From NCBI GenBank assembly GCA_030427735.1, contig JAUIBP010000007.1:62001-126000 (forward strand): a stretch of DNA of 64,000 bases, read 5' to 3'. Shown here piece after piece: positions 33,306 through 41,649 of the stretch (its first letter is position 1; every line of letters begins with the position of its first letter). The notes under the pieces are model-generated. The model did not search any database and was not told the origin of the DNA. It saw nothing but the letters and a program-made list of their open reading frames with translations. The translations under genes and the position numbers were made by a program. This DNA comes from Bacteroidia bacterium (GTDB lineage Bacteria; Bacteroidota; Bacteroidia; Flavobacteriales; Flavobacteriaceae).

Positions 33306-33341
33306 TACTAAAAAGTGCTTTATTTTGCACTTTTTAGTATA
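33306..33341. promoter_or_regulatory. HipB-type operator candidate 2 (14-bp palindrome)
   Basis: ATACTAAAAAGTGC and GCACTTTTTAGTAT form a perfect 14-bp inverted repeat with an 8-base centre. The inner part AGTGC-N8-GCACT is the same as in candidate 1, 61 bases away centre to centre. A lone half-site GCACTTT overlaps the hipB start codon at 33387. Confidence 0.7.
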
Positions 33342-33385
33342 AATGTGAGAAATATCCTTATATTTGTAATTAAAAGAGCCATATA

Positions 33386-33595
33386 ATGCACTTTGAAAGG
33401 TTAGTAGAAATAATAAAAAAACGGAGAGAAACACTTCAAGTCACTCAGGAAATGTTAGCTGATATTTCTGGAGTTGGACTTCGTACATTGAAGGCCTTCG
33501 AGAGTGGAAAAGGAAATCCTACCGCAGAAACATTAACCAAGCTGGCTAATGCTTTGGGATTGGAACTTACTTTTAAGGTTAAATTAAAAGAATAG
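33386..33595 (+). CDS. hipB: HipB-like antitoxin/repressor
   Basis: 69 aa, one XRE HTH domain: MHFERLVEIIKKRRETLQVT, then QEMLADISGVGLRTLKAFES and GKGNPTAETLTKLANALGLE. It is the size of HipB proteins and is the first gene of a hipB-hipS-hipT unit, with hipS starting 3 bases after its stop. It should bind the AGTGC-N8-GCACT palindromes upstream and repress the operon. The repressor role is known for HipB of E. coli; the operator assignment here is from pattern and position. Confidence 0.88.
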   Translation: MHFERLVEIIKKRRETLQVTQEMLADISGVGLRTLKAFESGKGNPTAETLTKLANALGLELTFKVKLKE

Positions 33596-33598
33596 TAA

Positions 33599-33922
33599 AT
33601 GAGAGAAGGAGGGGTGTTTTATAAAAATGAGTTAGCAGGTAAAATAAGGCAATTAGATAACGGTAGTTTTGTTTTTCGCTATGAAGATGGTTGGTTTTTA
33701 AATACAGATAAACCCGCTATAAGCCTAACTTTGCCTAAGAAAAAACAAGAATATCATTCAGAGTTTCTTTTTCCTTTCTTTTATAATATGCTTCCAGAAG
33801 GGAGAAATAAACAAGTGGTTTGTTTTAATTTAAGGATTGACCCCAACGATTATTTTGGGTTATTACTTTCAGTCGCTAATAATGATACCATAGGAGCTGT
33901 AAAAGTTAAAAGAGAGAGTTAA
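33599..33922 (+). CDS. hipS: HipS: free-standing HipA N-terminal subdomain
   Basis: 107 aa corresponding to the N-terminal subdomain-1 of HipA: GVFYKNELAGKIRQLDNGSF, then RYEDGWFLNTDKPAISLTLP and FPFFYNMLPEGRNKQ. In one-piece HipA this region is fused to the kinase; here a stop codon separates it and hipT starts on the very next base. In the tripartite HipBST system of enteropathogenic E. coli, HipS is the antitoxin of HipT, and the gene order is the same. This argues for a natural split gene, not a frameshift. Confidence 0.85.
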   Translation: MREGGVFYKNELAGKIRQLDNGSFVFRYEDGWFLNTDKPAISLTLPKKKQEYHSEFLFPFFYNMLPEGRNKQVVCFNLRIDPNDYFGLLLSVANNDTIGAVKVKRES

Positions 33923-34906
33923 ATGAATTTACCAGAAATACAATATTGCCCAGGTACTTTAAAGCATGGGTATTCGGCATATAGTAATTTAACGTTAAGG
34001 CAACTTTTTAATGGAAAAAAGGTAAGCCCTATTATTTCTTATAATTCACCAACAAGTCATGTTGATACAGAATTATTTAGCGACAATCAAATGCAGATGT
34101 CTATTTCTGGAGTACAAGAGAAATTTTCTGTAGTATTGGATAAAAATGTAATACGTTTAACCAAGGAAAATGAACAAGGCACGTATATTTTAAAGCCTAT
34201 ACCCAATGTGGGTAAGAACCCTGATCAAATGCCAGCCAACGAACATTTAACGATGCAGATTGCGTCTCAGGTGTTTGGAATAGAAACGGCTAGCAACGCT
34301 TTAATGTTTTTCAAAAATGGAGAGCCTGTATATTTAACTAAGCGTTTTGATGTAAAGGAAAATGGAGAAAAATTGGCACAAGAGGATTTTGCCTCTTTAG
34401 CAGGCAGGACTCCTCAAACCCATACCGAGAATTATAAATATCTAGGGAATTATTTAGAGCTATTTCAGATTCTTAAAACCAATGTTCCTGCATACCAAAT
34501 AGAGGCCATTAAATTGTTTAGGCTTATACTCTTTAATTATTTAGTAAGTAATGGTGATGCTCATTTTAAAAATTTCTCATTGATAGAGACACCTCTTGGA
34601 GATTTTAAATTAAGTCCTGCTTATGATCTATTAAATAGTAGAATTCATATTGATGATAGGGATTTTGCACTTGAGGATGGACTGCTGCCTTCTAATTTGA
34701 ACAGTGGAAAAGTTAAAGAACAATTTTTTAAACTTGGTGAATTATCGGGTATTGCGGATAAGCAAATTTTAAAAGTATTTGAAAGTATGACAAGTCACCA
34801 AGATAAAGTTCTAAAATTAATAGAGGCTTCTTATTTAATTGATAAATTGAAACGTAATTATAAACAAGCTTATCGAAAAAGACTTAAAAAGCTGCTGAGA
34901 GAGTAG
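33923..34906 (+). CDS. hipT: HipT-like Ser/Thr kinase toxin
   Basis: 327 aa, HipA_C kinase fold. The Gly-rich loop is preceded by SIS at 60-62 (MSISGVQEKFS), matching the paired autophosphorylation serines of E. coli HipT. The catalytic region is NGDAHFKN with Asp212, and the metal site is SPAYDLLN with Asp235. E. coli HipT phosphorylates tryptophanyl-tRNA synthetase; whether this one shares that target is unknown. It has no gap from hipS and is the last gene before attR, 170 bases from the right boundary. Confidence 0.9.
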   Translation: MNLPEIQYCPGTLKHGYSAYSNLTLRQLFNGKKVSPIISYNSPTSHVDTELFSDNQMQMSISGVQEKFSVVLDKNVIRLTKENEQGTYILKPIPNVGKNPDQMPANEHLTMQIASQVFGIETASNALMFFKNGEPVYLTKRFDVKENGEKLAQEDFASLAGRTPQTHTENYKYLGNYLELFQILKTNVPAYQIEAIKLFRLILFNYLVSNGDAHFKNFSLIETPLGDFKLSPAYDLLNSRIHIDDRDFALEDGLLPSNLNSGKVKEQFFKLGELSGIADKQILKVFESMTSHQDKVLKLIEASYLIDKLKRNYKQAYRKRLKKLLRE

Positions 34907-35223
34907 TGGACTTTCAAGAAAAAAATATTGAAAATATTTGATTGATTTTGACCCGTATTACGACTTATTATCCAGAAATTAGAAAAAATATTGACAGTCT
35001 TAAAAAATAGTTTGAAAATTTGTCCCCCATTTGTATCTCAAAGGCTGTAAATCCCTATTAATTAAGCAAAGTTACTTCCTGTATCGGAAAGTAATCCAAA
35101 TTCTTTACCATTCTTAAAAAAAAACACATTATCGAAATTATAGACCTTATATCGATTGCTTATATCTAGAGCACGCTTAGTTTTATAAAACATTTATATT
35201 TACTAGGTAATTGCTATTAATCC
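34907..35223. other. Right end of the element and junction with the chromosome
   Basis: No gene. It holds TTAATTAAG (35058-35066), the complement of the repeat found twice at the left end, and attR at 35077-35094. The last 130 bases belong to the chromosome and precede the sugar transferase gene; no promoter is obvious. Confidence 0.55.
35077..35094 (+). other. attR: right attachment site, displaced mnmE 3' end
   Basis: TCC TGT ATC GGA AAG TAA reads S-C-I-G-K-stop, the conserved MnmE tail, and shares the 9-base core CTGTATCGG with attL. It lies in a near-palindrome (TTACTTCC, TGTATC, GGAAAGTAA), the usual shape of a tyrosine recombinase core site. It probably represents the original chromosomal end of mnmE. 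Confidence 0.8.
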
Positions 35224-36609
35224 ATGCCGAAACATCGCATATCTTTCAACATTTCGGAACGAAAGATTTTATTGCGCATTGCCGATATCTTTATGGTATT
35301 GGTTGTGCTATTTGCTTTAAGTTCTTGTTTTGATTTCGAATATTTTACGATTACCAATAAAAACTGGTCTTGGGTTTTTGTTTTGGTGCTTTATATAACT
35401 GTTTTTGGAACTGTATTCGAAATTTACGACTTACGTAAATCCAGTGCTTTCGAATCTACTTTACCTAATGTTTTTATGACCGCAATGGTAGTGGTTGGCT
35501 TTTATTTGTTAACACCTTATTTTACACCTTTTTTACCAGAAAAACGTATTCAAATCCTCTTCTTCTTTTTAGGAATTTTAGGGGGAATTTTACTATGGCG
35601 AGTAGCTTATATCACGCTAATTTCTAGTCCGCGGTTTTACAAGCATGTATTGCTGGTAGGTGAACCAGAGCATATCGACGAGATAGTATCTTCATTTAAA
35701 GCAGTAGATCCTAATTATAATATAGTAGGGTTTATTAATTGTAATCCGAAACACCCAACCACGCCGCAATTGGCAGTTTCATACCTGTCATCAGATCTTA
35801 GCTATATTATTGAACAACAAAATGTGTCCGAAATTATAGTGGCTACGTATAATTCGGAACTCATTACGCCAACTTTGTACCAAGAGCTTATGGGCTTGTT
35901 AGAGCAAGGGTTTCCTATAAAAGAATATACCCAGGCTTTTGAAGACATGACCTACCGGATTCCCGTACACTATTTAGGTAAGGATTTTTATAAATATTTT
36001 CCGTTTAGCCGAAACAATCAAAATAAACTGTATTTGTTACAGCGTTGGATTTTTGATGTGCTTTTCGCCTTGGCAGGCTGTGTATTAGGAATTTTAGTGC
36101 TGCCTTTAGTGCTTGTAGGAAATTTTTTAGGTAATCGTGGTCCCTTATTTTATAAACAAGAACGCGTGGGGCGACACGGACAATTATTTTCTATAATCAA
36201 ATTTAGAACCATGATTGTGAATGCCGAAGCCCAAGGTGCTGTTTGGGCTACTAAAAACGATAAACGGATTACTGCTTTTGGTAAATTTTTAAGACTTAGT
36301 CGATTAGATGAAATTCCGCAATGTATTAATATTTTAAAAGGTGATATGAGTTTGATAGGGCCACGCCCAGAACGCCCTAAATTTGTAAAAGAATTGGCCG
36401 AAGTTATTCCGTTTTACGAAGCCCGACACATGATAAAACCAGGTATTACTGGTTGGGCGCAAGTTAAAGTAAGGTACGGGGAAACGGTTGCCGATAGCCT
36501 TCTAAAGCTTCAATACGATTTGTTTTATATAAAACATCGCAGTTTTTTTATAGACCTTAATATTATGGTAAAAACAGTTACTGCCGTTATCTTTTTTAGG
36601 GGGCAGTAG
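35224..36609 (+). CDS. Undecaprenyl-phosphate sugar phosphotransferase (WcaJ-like)
   Basis: 461 aa. Four N-terminal transmembrane helices (about 15-135), a CoA-binding-like domain (VLLVGEPEHIDEI, about 140-240), a fifth hydrophobic segment, then the bacterial sugar transferase domain with GPLFYKQERVGRHGQLF, IKFRTMIVNAE and LIGPRPERPKFV. It should transfer a sugar-1-phosphate from a nucleotide sugar to undecaprenyl phosphate, starting exopolysaccharide or O-chain assembly at the inner membrane. The sugar is unknown. No other glycan genes are beside it. It is the first chromosomal gene after the element. Confidence 0.9.
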   Translation: MPKHRISFNISERKILLRIADIFMVLVVLFALSSCFDFEYFTITNKNWSWVFVLVLYITVFGTVFEIYDLRKSSAFESTLPNVFMTAMVVVGFYLLTPYFTPFLPEKRIQILFFFLGILGGILLWRVAYITLISSPRFYKHVLLVGEPEHIDEIVSSFKAVDPNYNIVGFINCNPKHPTTPQLAVSYLSSDLSYIIEQQNVSEIIVATYNSELITPTLYQELMGLLEQGFPIKEYTQAFEDMTYRIPVHYLGKDFYKYFPFSRNNQNKLYLLQRWIFDVLFALAGCVLGILVLPLVLVGNFLGNRGPLFYKQERVGRHGQLFSIIKFRTMIVNAEAQGAVWATKNDKRITAFGKFLRLSRLDEIPQCINILKGDMSLIGPRPERPKFVKELAEVIPFYEARHMIKPGITGWAQVKVRYGETVADSLLKLQYDLFYIKHRSFFIDLNIMVKTVTAVIFFRGQ

Positions 36610-36620
36610 TAGTTTAGCAT

Positions 36621-36830
36621 TAATTCATTGGTCTCAGTCGTTAGTTGAAACTATGCACTTTTAGTGCAGGACTGTCTGTTTCTATAAATATCTTTCCGCC
36701 ACGAATGCACTAATATTTGACATAGTTTTTATAGAAATATTGATGTATTTGTGGTTAAAACGAACACAAATAATCGGACTTTCAGTCTGTTTTTAAACCT
36801 ATGGACTTGAAGTCCATAGTGGTTTAATTC
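36621..36830. repeat. Dispersed intergenic repeat, copy 2 (210 bp)
   Basis: Matches 1623-1833 along its whole length in the same orientation. Here the terminal hairpin is perfect (CTATGGACTT-g-AAGTCCATAG), as is the inner TGCACT-ttt-AGTGCA. It lies between the sugar transferase and pssA, which are convergent. No open frame. Confidence 0.85.
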
Positions 36831-36846
36831 AAATTAAATTGACTTT

Positions 36847-37611
36847 TTAGTACGATCCTTTTATAACGACATCTAACATAGACATGATGACGTAGAGCAA
36901 AATGATACACGGAATCGCAGCAAATTTTAATACAATTAGCAGTACAATACTCAGTAAAATGAAGATGTAACGTGTGGCATTCGATTTAAAATCCCAAGTT
37001 TTAAACTTTAAGGCAAATAATACAATTGGGGCATTTAATAAAATGGTACTTACTATAGTTAAGGCTATCAAAACCCCTTTGTTTAAAATGATGGAATTCA
37101 TGATATCGCTATGCTGTAATTCTAAAATAAGAGGAAGCGATAAAATTAAAAGCGCGTTAGCAGGTGTAGGTAAACCTTTAAAATAGTTTTGTTGTTCGTC
37201 GTCTAAATTAAATTTTGCCAAACGGTATGCAGACGATAAAGTAATGCAAAATCCAATTATAGGTAATATCGAGGGCATAATGGCTTCACCACTAAAAAAG
37301 GCATTCCAGGCGCCTTCTTCTGTGGTTAATTCTGGTTTGCTTATGGTTAAATTTAATAATTTATACATTACAATACCAGGTACCAAACCACTGGTAACCA
37401 TATCGGCAAGAGAGTCTAATTGTAAACCTAATTCCGAAGATACTTTTAATGCACGTGCTGCAAAGCCATCAAAGAAATCGAAGAAAATACCGCCAAAAAC
37501 AAACACAGCTGCAGCAATAAAATGATTATGAACGGCAAAAACTACCGCTATACATCCGCAAAATAAATTTAGTAGAGTAAGTGCATTCGGCACATGGTTT
37601 TTTATAGACAT
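36847..37611 (-). CDS. pssA: CDP-diacylglycerol-serine O-phosphatidyltransferase
   Basis: 254 aa with about eight hydrophobic segments. The CDP-alcohol phosphotransferase signature DGxxARx8Gx3Dx3D is complete (DGFAARALKVSSELGLQLDS then LAD). The opening KNHVPNALTLLNLFCGCIAV matches bacterial PssA of the membrane type. It makes phosphatidylserine from CDP-diacylglycerol and serine, the precursor of phosphatidylethanolamine. It stands alone, divergent from the barrel gene downstream on the plus strand. Confidence 0.92.
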   Translation of the reverse strand: MSIKNHVPNALTLLNLFCGCIAVVFAVHNHFIAAAVFVFGGIFFDFFDGFAARALKVSSELGLQLDSLADMVTSGLVPGIVMYKLLNLTISKPELTTEEGAWNAFFSGEAIMPSILPIIGFCITLSSAYRLAKFNLDDEQQNYFKGLPTPANALLILSLPLILELQHSDIMNSIILNKGVLIALTIVSTILLNAPIVLFALKFKTWDFKSNATRYIFILLSIVLLIVLKFAAIPCIILLYVIMSMLDVVIKGSY

Positions 37612-37808
37612 ACACAGTTAGTTTATGTAAAAATACTAAAGAATTATGGTCTAAAACAAACACTAATTTAAAAATAACACAATATGCAGCCAAATTTTAA
37701 GTTAGATAAGGAAGATTACATACATCTATATGAAGCATACCAAGGCGAGTAGTAAATAAAGTTTTTACACCGTTAAAATAATCTGCATATTTGTAAAAAA
37801 AATTGACA

Positions 37809-38879
37809 TTGAGGATATTAATAACAACCTTTTTTGTTTTAAGTACTACCGTGGTGTTTGCCCAAGCTGCCCGAAAATATTCTAACGAATTCATGAATAT
37901 TGGGGTAGATGCTAAAGCCTTAGGAATGAGCCATTCGGTTACCGCACAAACCAACGATGTAAATGCAGGGTATTGGAATCCGGCCGGATTGGTACATTTA
38001 GACGACAACCAAATGGCCTTGATGCATTCCAGTTATTTTGCCAATATAGCTAATTACGACTATCTGGCTTATGCCATGCCTTTAGATAAAAAGAGTGCTG
38101 TTGGGATATCTTTAATTCGGTTTGCTGTAGATGATATTTTAGATACGACACAACTTATAGACGACGAAGGTAATATTAATTACGACAGAATCGAGCTGTT
38201 CTCTACAGCCGATTACGGCTTAACATTTTCGTATGCCCATAGTTTACCTTTAGATGGCTTAAATTACGGTATAAACGCGAAGGTTATTAGACGTATAATT
38301 GGCGATTTTGCGAATTCTTGGGGGTTTGGTTTAGACGCTGGAATACAATTTGAACGCAATACATGGAAATTCGGACTTATGGCGAGAGATATTACAACTA
38401 CGTTTAACGCTTGGCAAATCGACGAAGAGAAGTTTCAGGATATCCAAGATGCCGTTGAAGGTCAAAATCAAGACTTGCCAGAAACTACCGAGATTACGAT
38501 TCCTAAGCTACAATTTGGTATTTCTAAAACTTTTGTTTTTCATTACGATTATACCTTAGAAACCGCAGTAGATCTTCAATTTCGTTTTGAAGAAAATAAC
38601 GACATAATTTCGTCTTCTTTTGTAAGCATTAATCCCGCTTTTGGTTTTGAGTTTGGTTATTTAGATATGGTGTATTTACGCGGTGGTATGGGGAACTTTC
38701 AAAACGAATTGCAATTAGATTATTCAGAACAGGTTACTTTTCAGCCTAGTTTTGGTGTTGGGTTTAATTATAAAGGCATACAAGTAGATTATGCGTTTAC
38801 GGATATAGGCGACCAAAGTGTGGCCTTGTACTCGAATGTATTTTCCTTAACCATGGATTTTAGTATCTTTAGACGGTAA
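37809..38879 (+). CDS. PorV/PorQ-family outer-membrane beta-barrel protein
   Basis: 356 aa from a TTG at 37809 (a TTG at 37803 is equally possible; there is no ATG before the signal peptide). The signal sequence RILITTFFVLSTTVVFAQ is followed by the PorV/UPF0164 start, NEFMNIGVDAKALGMSHSVT then AGYWNPAGL, and long amphipathic strands ending FSIFRR. PorV and PorQ are FadL-like barrels linked to type IX secretion; paralogues of unknown role are frequent, so assignment to one of them is not safe. It precedes lnt by 18 bases and may be co-transcribed. Confidence 0.8.
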   Translation: MRILITTFFVLSTTVVFAQAARKYSNEFMNIGVDAKALGMSHSVTAQTNDVNAGYWNPAGLVHLDDNQMALMHSSYFANIANYDYLAYAMPLDKKSAVGISLIRFAVDDILDTTQLIDDEGNINYDRIELFSTADYGLTFSYAHSLPLDGLNYGINAKVIRRIIGDFANSWGFGLDAGIQFERNTWKFGLMARDITTTFNAWQIDEEKFQDIQDAVEGQNQDLPETTEITIPKLQFGISKTFVFHYDYTLETAVDLQFRFEENNDIISSSFVSINPAFGFEFGYLDMVYLRGGMGNFQNELQLDYSEQVTFQPSFGVGFNYKGIQVDYAFTDIGDQSVALYSNVFSLTMDFSIFRR

Positions 38880-38897
38880 TTACTAGGTTTTTATTTT

Positions 38898-40490
38898 GTG
38901 AAACGATTTTTACTAGCCCTCACTTCTGGATTTCTATTGGCTTTAAGCTGGCCAACTTATGGTATTCCGGTATTGTTATTTTTCGCTTTTGTTCCCTTAC
39001 TTATTGTTAATCAGCAGCTCATTCAGCAGCAAGTACCTTATAAAGGGTGGAAACTATTCGGATATAGTTATTTGTCTTTTGTTATTTGGAACTACATTAC
39101 TACAAACTGGTTGCAGTATGCCGATATTTTTGGAGCAGCTTTTGCCATTTTAGTTAATAGTGCATTAATGGCGCTAGTTTGGGTTTTTTATCAGAAATTA
39201 GCCGTTAGAACATCTTTAAATAAAGCACTTTGGTTTTTAATTGCTCTTTGGATTTGTTTCGAGAAATTACATTTAGGATGGGAGTTTTCTTGGCCTTGGT
39301 TGAATTTAGGGAATGCGTTTGCCGATTATCCAAAATGGATTCAATGGTACGAATTTACAGGTACTTTTGGCGGTACCCTTTGGGTTTGGATTGTTAATGC
39401 GCTATGGTTTAAAGCGTATATAAACTATACCGAAACTAAAACTAAAGCCATAATAACATCGGCGAGTATTTGGACGGTAATTATTGTAAGTGTTCCAATA
39501 CTTTTAAGTGTTTGGAGGTATTATACTTATGAATTGCCAACCGAAACTATTGAAGCTGTTGTGTTACAACCCAATATAGACCCGTATCACGAAAAATATA
39601 ACACGACAAACGATCGTGTAGAAACATTATTGGAGTCGTTAGCTGTACCCCAATTAACAGAGCAGACAAATGTTTTGGTAACTCCAGAAACCGTTTTGGC
39701 AGAGAGTTATGGAGTCGATTTAACCAAATTTGAACGTAGCCCAGAATATTTTAGAGCCAAACAGTTTGTGTATAAATATCCAAATTTAAATTATCTTTTA
39801 GGGTTTCAGTTTTACCAAAAACACTCTAGCGAAGCAACTATTTTGCCGACTTCTAATAAGTATAACGATCATTTGTGGATAGATTATTTTAATTCGGCGG
39901 CACATATAAGTAACAATTCGAATTACGATGTGTACCATAAATCGAAATTGGTTGTAGGGGTAGAGAATTTTCCGTATCAGAGCGTATTAAAGCCTATAAT
40001 TGGCGATGCCATGTTAGATCTGGGCGGCACCGTAGCTATGAAAACCACGCAGGAAGAACGCAGTGTGTTTCAATTAAAAAATACACCGTATAGTATTGCT
40101 CCAATTATTTGTTACGAATCGGTATACGGCGAATTTGTTACTGGTTATGTTAGGGCAGGAGCCCATGTGCTGGCCATAATGACCAACGATGCTTGGTGGG
40201 GCAATACCCAAGGGCACAAACAGCATTTAAGTTATGCGCGATTACGTGCTATTGAAACAAGACGTTCTATTGCGAGAAGTGCCAATACAGGAATATCGGC
40301 TTTTTTGACGCCTAAAGGGGATGTTGTAGCGACCTTAGCTTATGATACTCAAGGAGCGTTAAAAGCGCAATTACCAGTACATTCGGGGCAAACGTTTTAC
40401 GTGAGCTATGGAGATTTTATTGCACGTATTAGTATGTTTTTGGCTTTAGGATTATTTGTAATTACTTTTTTTAGGCGACCAAGACGCTAA
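38898..40490 (+). CDS. lnt: Apolipoprotein N-acyltransferase
   Basis: 530 aa from a GTG start. Six or more N-terminal transmembrane helices (ALTSGFLLALSWPTYGIPVL first) precede a nitrilase domain with the catalytic Glu in VTPETVLAE, Lys in YHKSKLVVGVENFP and Cys in APIICYESVYGEF, and a final C-terminal helix. Lnt adds the third acyl chain to outer-membrane lipoproteins on the periplasmic side of the inner membrane. It ends 10 bases before the convergent lptB stop. Confidence 0.95.
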   Translation: MKRFLLALTSGFLLALSWPTYGIPVLLFFAFVPLLIVNQQLIQQQVPYKGWKLFGYSYLSFVIWNYITTNWLQYADIFGAAFAILVNSALMALVWVFYQKLAVRTSLNKALWFLIALWICFEKLHLGWEFSWPWLNLGNAFADYPKWIQWYEFTGTFGGTLWVWIVNALWFKAYINYTETKTKAIITSASIWTVIIVSVPILLSVWRYYTYELPTETIEAVVLQPNIDPYHEKYNTTNDRVETLLESLAVPQLTEQTNVLVTPETVLAESYGVDLTKFERSPEYFRAKQFVYKYPNLNYLLGFQFYQKHSSEATILPTSNKYNDHLWIDYFNSAAHISNNSNYDVYHKSKLVVGVENFPYQSVLKPIIGDAMLDLGGTVAMKTTQEERSVFQLKNTPYSIAPIICYESVYGEFVTGYVRAGAHVLAIMTNDAWWGNTQGHKQHLSYARLRAIETRRSIARSANTGISAFLTPKGDVVATLAYDTQGALKAQLPVHSGQTFYVSYGDFIARISMFLALGLFVITFFRRPRR

Positions 40491-40500
40491 GGGATCTAAT

Positions 40501-41241
40501 CTAAAAATCTAATTTCTTTTTTCGTAATTCGAAATTCTGCCCCAAATAAACTTTTCGTACCATTTCGTCGTTAGCTAATTCTTCAGGTTCACCTGCTTTT
40601 AAAATGCTTCCTTCAAACATTAAATAGGTACGGTCTGTAATGGCTAACGTTTCCTGTACGTTGTGGTCTGTAATAAGAATACCAATGTTTTTTTGTGTTA
40701 ATTGAGCAACAATGCGTTGTATATCTTCAACAGCCACGGGGTCTACACCTGCAAAAGGTTCGTCTAAAAGAATAAAACTAGGGTCGGTGGCCAAAGCACG
40801 GGCAATTTCTGTTCGACGGCGCTCGCCACCAGATAATAAATCACCTCGGTTTTTACGAATATGCCCTAAACTAAACTCTTCAATTAAAGATTCCATTTTA
40901 AGATGTTGTTCTTTTTTGCTGAGTTTGGTAAGCTGTAATACACTTAAAATATTATCTTCTATACTCAATTTTCTAAATACCGAAGCTTCCTGCGCCAAAT
41001 ACCCTATACCGTTTTGCGCCCTTTTATACATAGGAAACTTTGTAATGTTGGTGTTTTCTAAATGTATGGTTCCGCCATTAGGTTTAATAAGGCCAACAAT
41101 CATATAAAACGATGTGGTTTTTCCTGCGCCATTTGGCCCTAAAAGTCCAACGATTTCTCCTTGGTTTACTTCTAGAGAAACGTCTTTTACCACTTTTCGT
41201 CCGTTATAGGACTTCATTAAATGTTCTGCTTTTAATTTCAC
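40501..41241 (-). CDS. lptB: LPS export ABC transporter ATP-binding protein
   Basis: 246 aa. Walker [11 protein letters not shown]-loop region with [13 protein letters not shown], signature [15 protein letters not shown], Walker [14 protein letters not shown] and the switch His in [10 protein letters not shown], the last two typical of LptB. It powers extraction of lipopolysaccharide from the inner membrane by LptFG. It is the last gene of a minus-strand run kdsD-tatC-CMD-lptB, although a 57-base gap separates it from the decarboxylase-like gene. Confidence 0.95.
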   Translation of the reverse strand: MKLKAEHLMKSYNGRKVVKDVSLEVNQGEIVGLLGPNGAGKTTSFYMIVGLIKPNGGTIHLENTNITKFPMYKRAQNGIGYLAQEASVFRKLSIEDNILSVLQLTKLSKKEQHLKMESLIEEFSLGHIRKNRGDLLSGGERRRTEIARALATDPSFILLDEPFAGVDPVAVEDIQRIVAQLTQKNIGILITDHNVQETLAITDRTYLMFEGSILKAGEPEELANDEMVRKVYLGQNFELRKKKLDF

Positions 41242-41298
41242 GTTATATGTGTTGTACGGTTATTAAAGAGACTAAAGTACTAAAAAATTAGGTTTATA

Positions 41299-41649
41299 TT
41301 ATTGGTTTTGCTCTTCTAGGGCATCCCAAAACTCGTAAGCACGACGTAAATGCGGAATTACAATGGTGCCACCTACAAGAGTTGCAATACTTAACGACTC
41401 TACAACTTCGGCTTTTGTAAGACCTGCTTTGTATGCTGTTTCTAAATGGTATTTAATACAGTCGTCGCAGCGCAGTACGGTAGAAGCTACAAGGCCAAGC
41501 AATTCTTTTGTTTTAACATCTAAGGCGCCTTCTTGATAGGCATTGGTGTCTAGATTAAAAATACGTTTTATAATCTTGTTATTATCGCTTAAAATGCGGT
41601 CGTTCATTTTTGTGCGATAGTCGTTAAATTCGTTTACAATATCAGACAT
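41299..41649 (-). CDS. Carboxymuconolactone decarboxylase family protein
   Basis: 116 aa. The AhpD-like CxxC redox motif is present as LRCDDCIKYHLETAYKAGLT, with the family His after it, and VESLSIATLVGGTIVIPHLR closes the domain. Proteins of this small CMD type are mostly uncharacterised; some act as peroxidase-linked disulfide enzymes. Its start overlaps the end of tatC by 8 bases, so it is in that operon. Function is not predicted beyond the family. Confidence 0.85.
   Translation of the reverse strand: MSDIVNEFNDYRTKMNDRILSDNNKIIKRIFNLDTNAYQEGALDVKTKELLGLVASTVLRCDDCIKYHLETAYKAGLTKAEVVESLSIATLVGGTIVIPHLRRAYEFWDALEEQNQ

Larger units (their letters stand above)
32772..33385. other. Long gene-free stretch before hipBST
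   Basis: 614 AT-rich bases with no plausible open frame on either strand. The only structured parts are the two AGTGC-N8-GCACT palindromes near the right end (33253-33272 and 33306-33341). The first 450 bases show no repeat, RNA or gene remnant that I can identify. Confidence 0.5.
7758..35094 (+). mobile_element. Integrative mobilizable element of about 27.3 kb in mnmE, carrying defence-like cargo
   Basis: Bounded by attL (7758-7775) and attR (35077-35094). The left 6.5 kb holds two HTH genes, a tyrosine recombinase, a third HTH gene, a superfamily 3 helicase, a TOPRIM primase, a MobC-like protein and a MOB relaxase, an order resembling the NBU-type elements of Bacteroides. There are no type IV secretion, coupling protein or other transfer genes, so it should depend on a helper for conjugation. 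The right 20 kb is cargo: HEPN-like gene, nuclease, barrel protein, type I restriction system, ubiquitin-like system, ImmA-type regulator, Fic protein and HipBST. The boundary call is inferred from the attachment repeat; the content is read directly. Confidence 0.85.

Noticed and set aside
33599-34906. hipA broken by a stop codon into two pieces
   Set aside because: The split matches the natural HipS/HipT division, both parts start with ATG, hipT begins on the base after the hipS stop, and the SIS motif is typical of HipT.
35224-36609. Sugar transferase gene as element cargo
   Set aside because: It lies outside attR and its composition and codon use resemble the chromosomal genes that follow.
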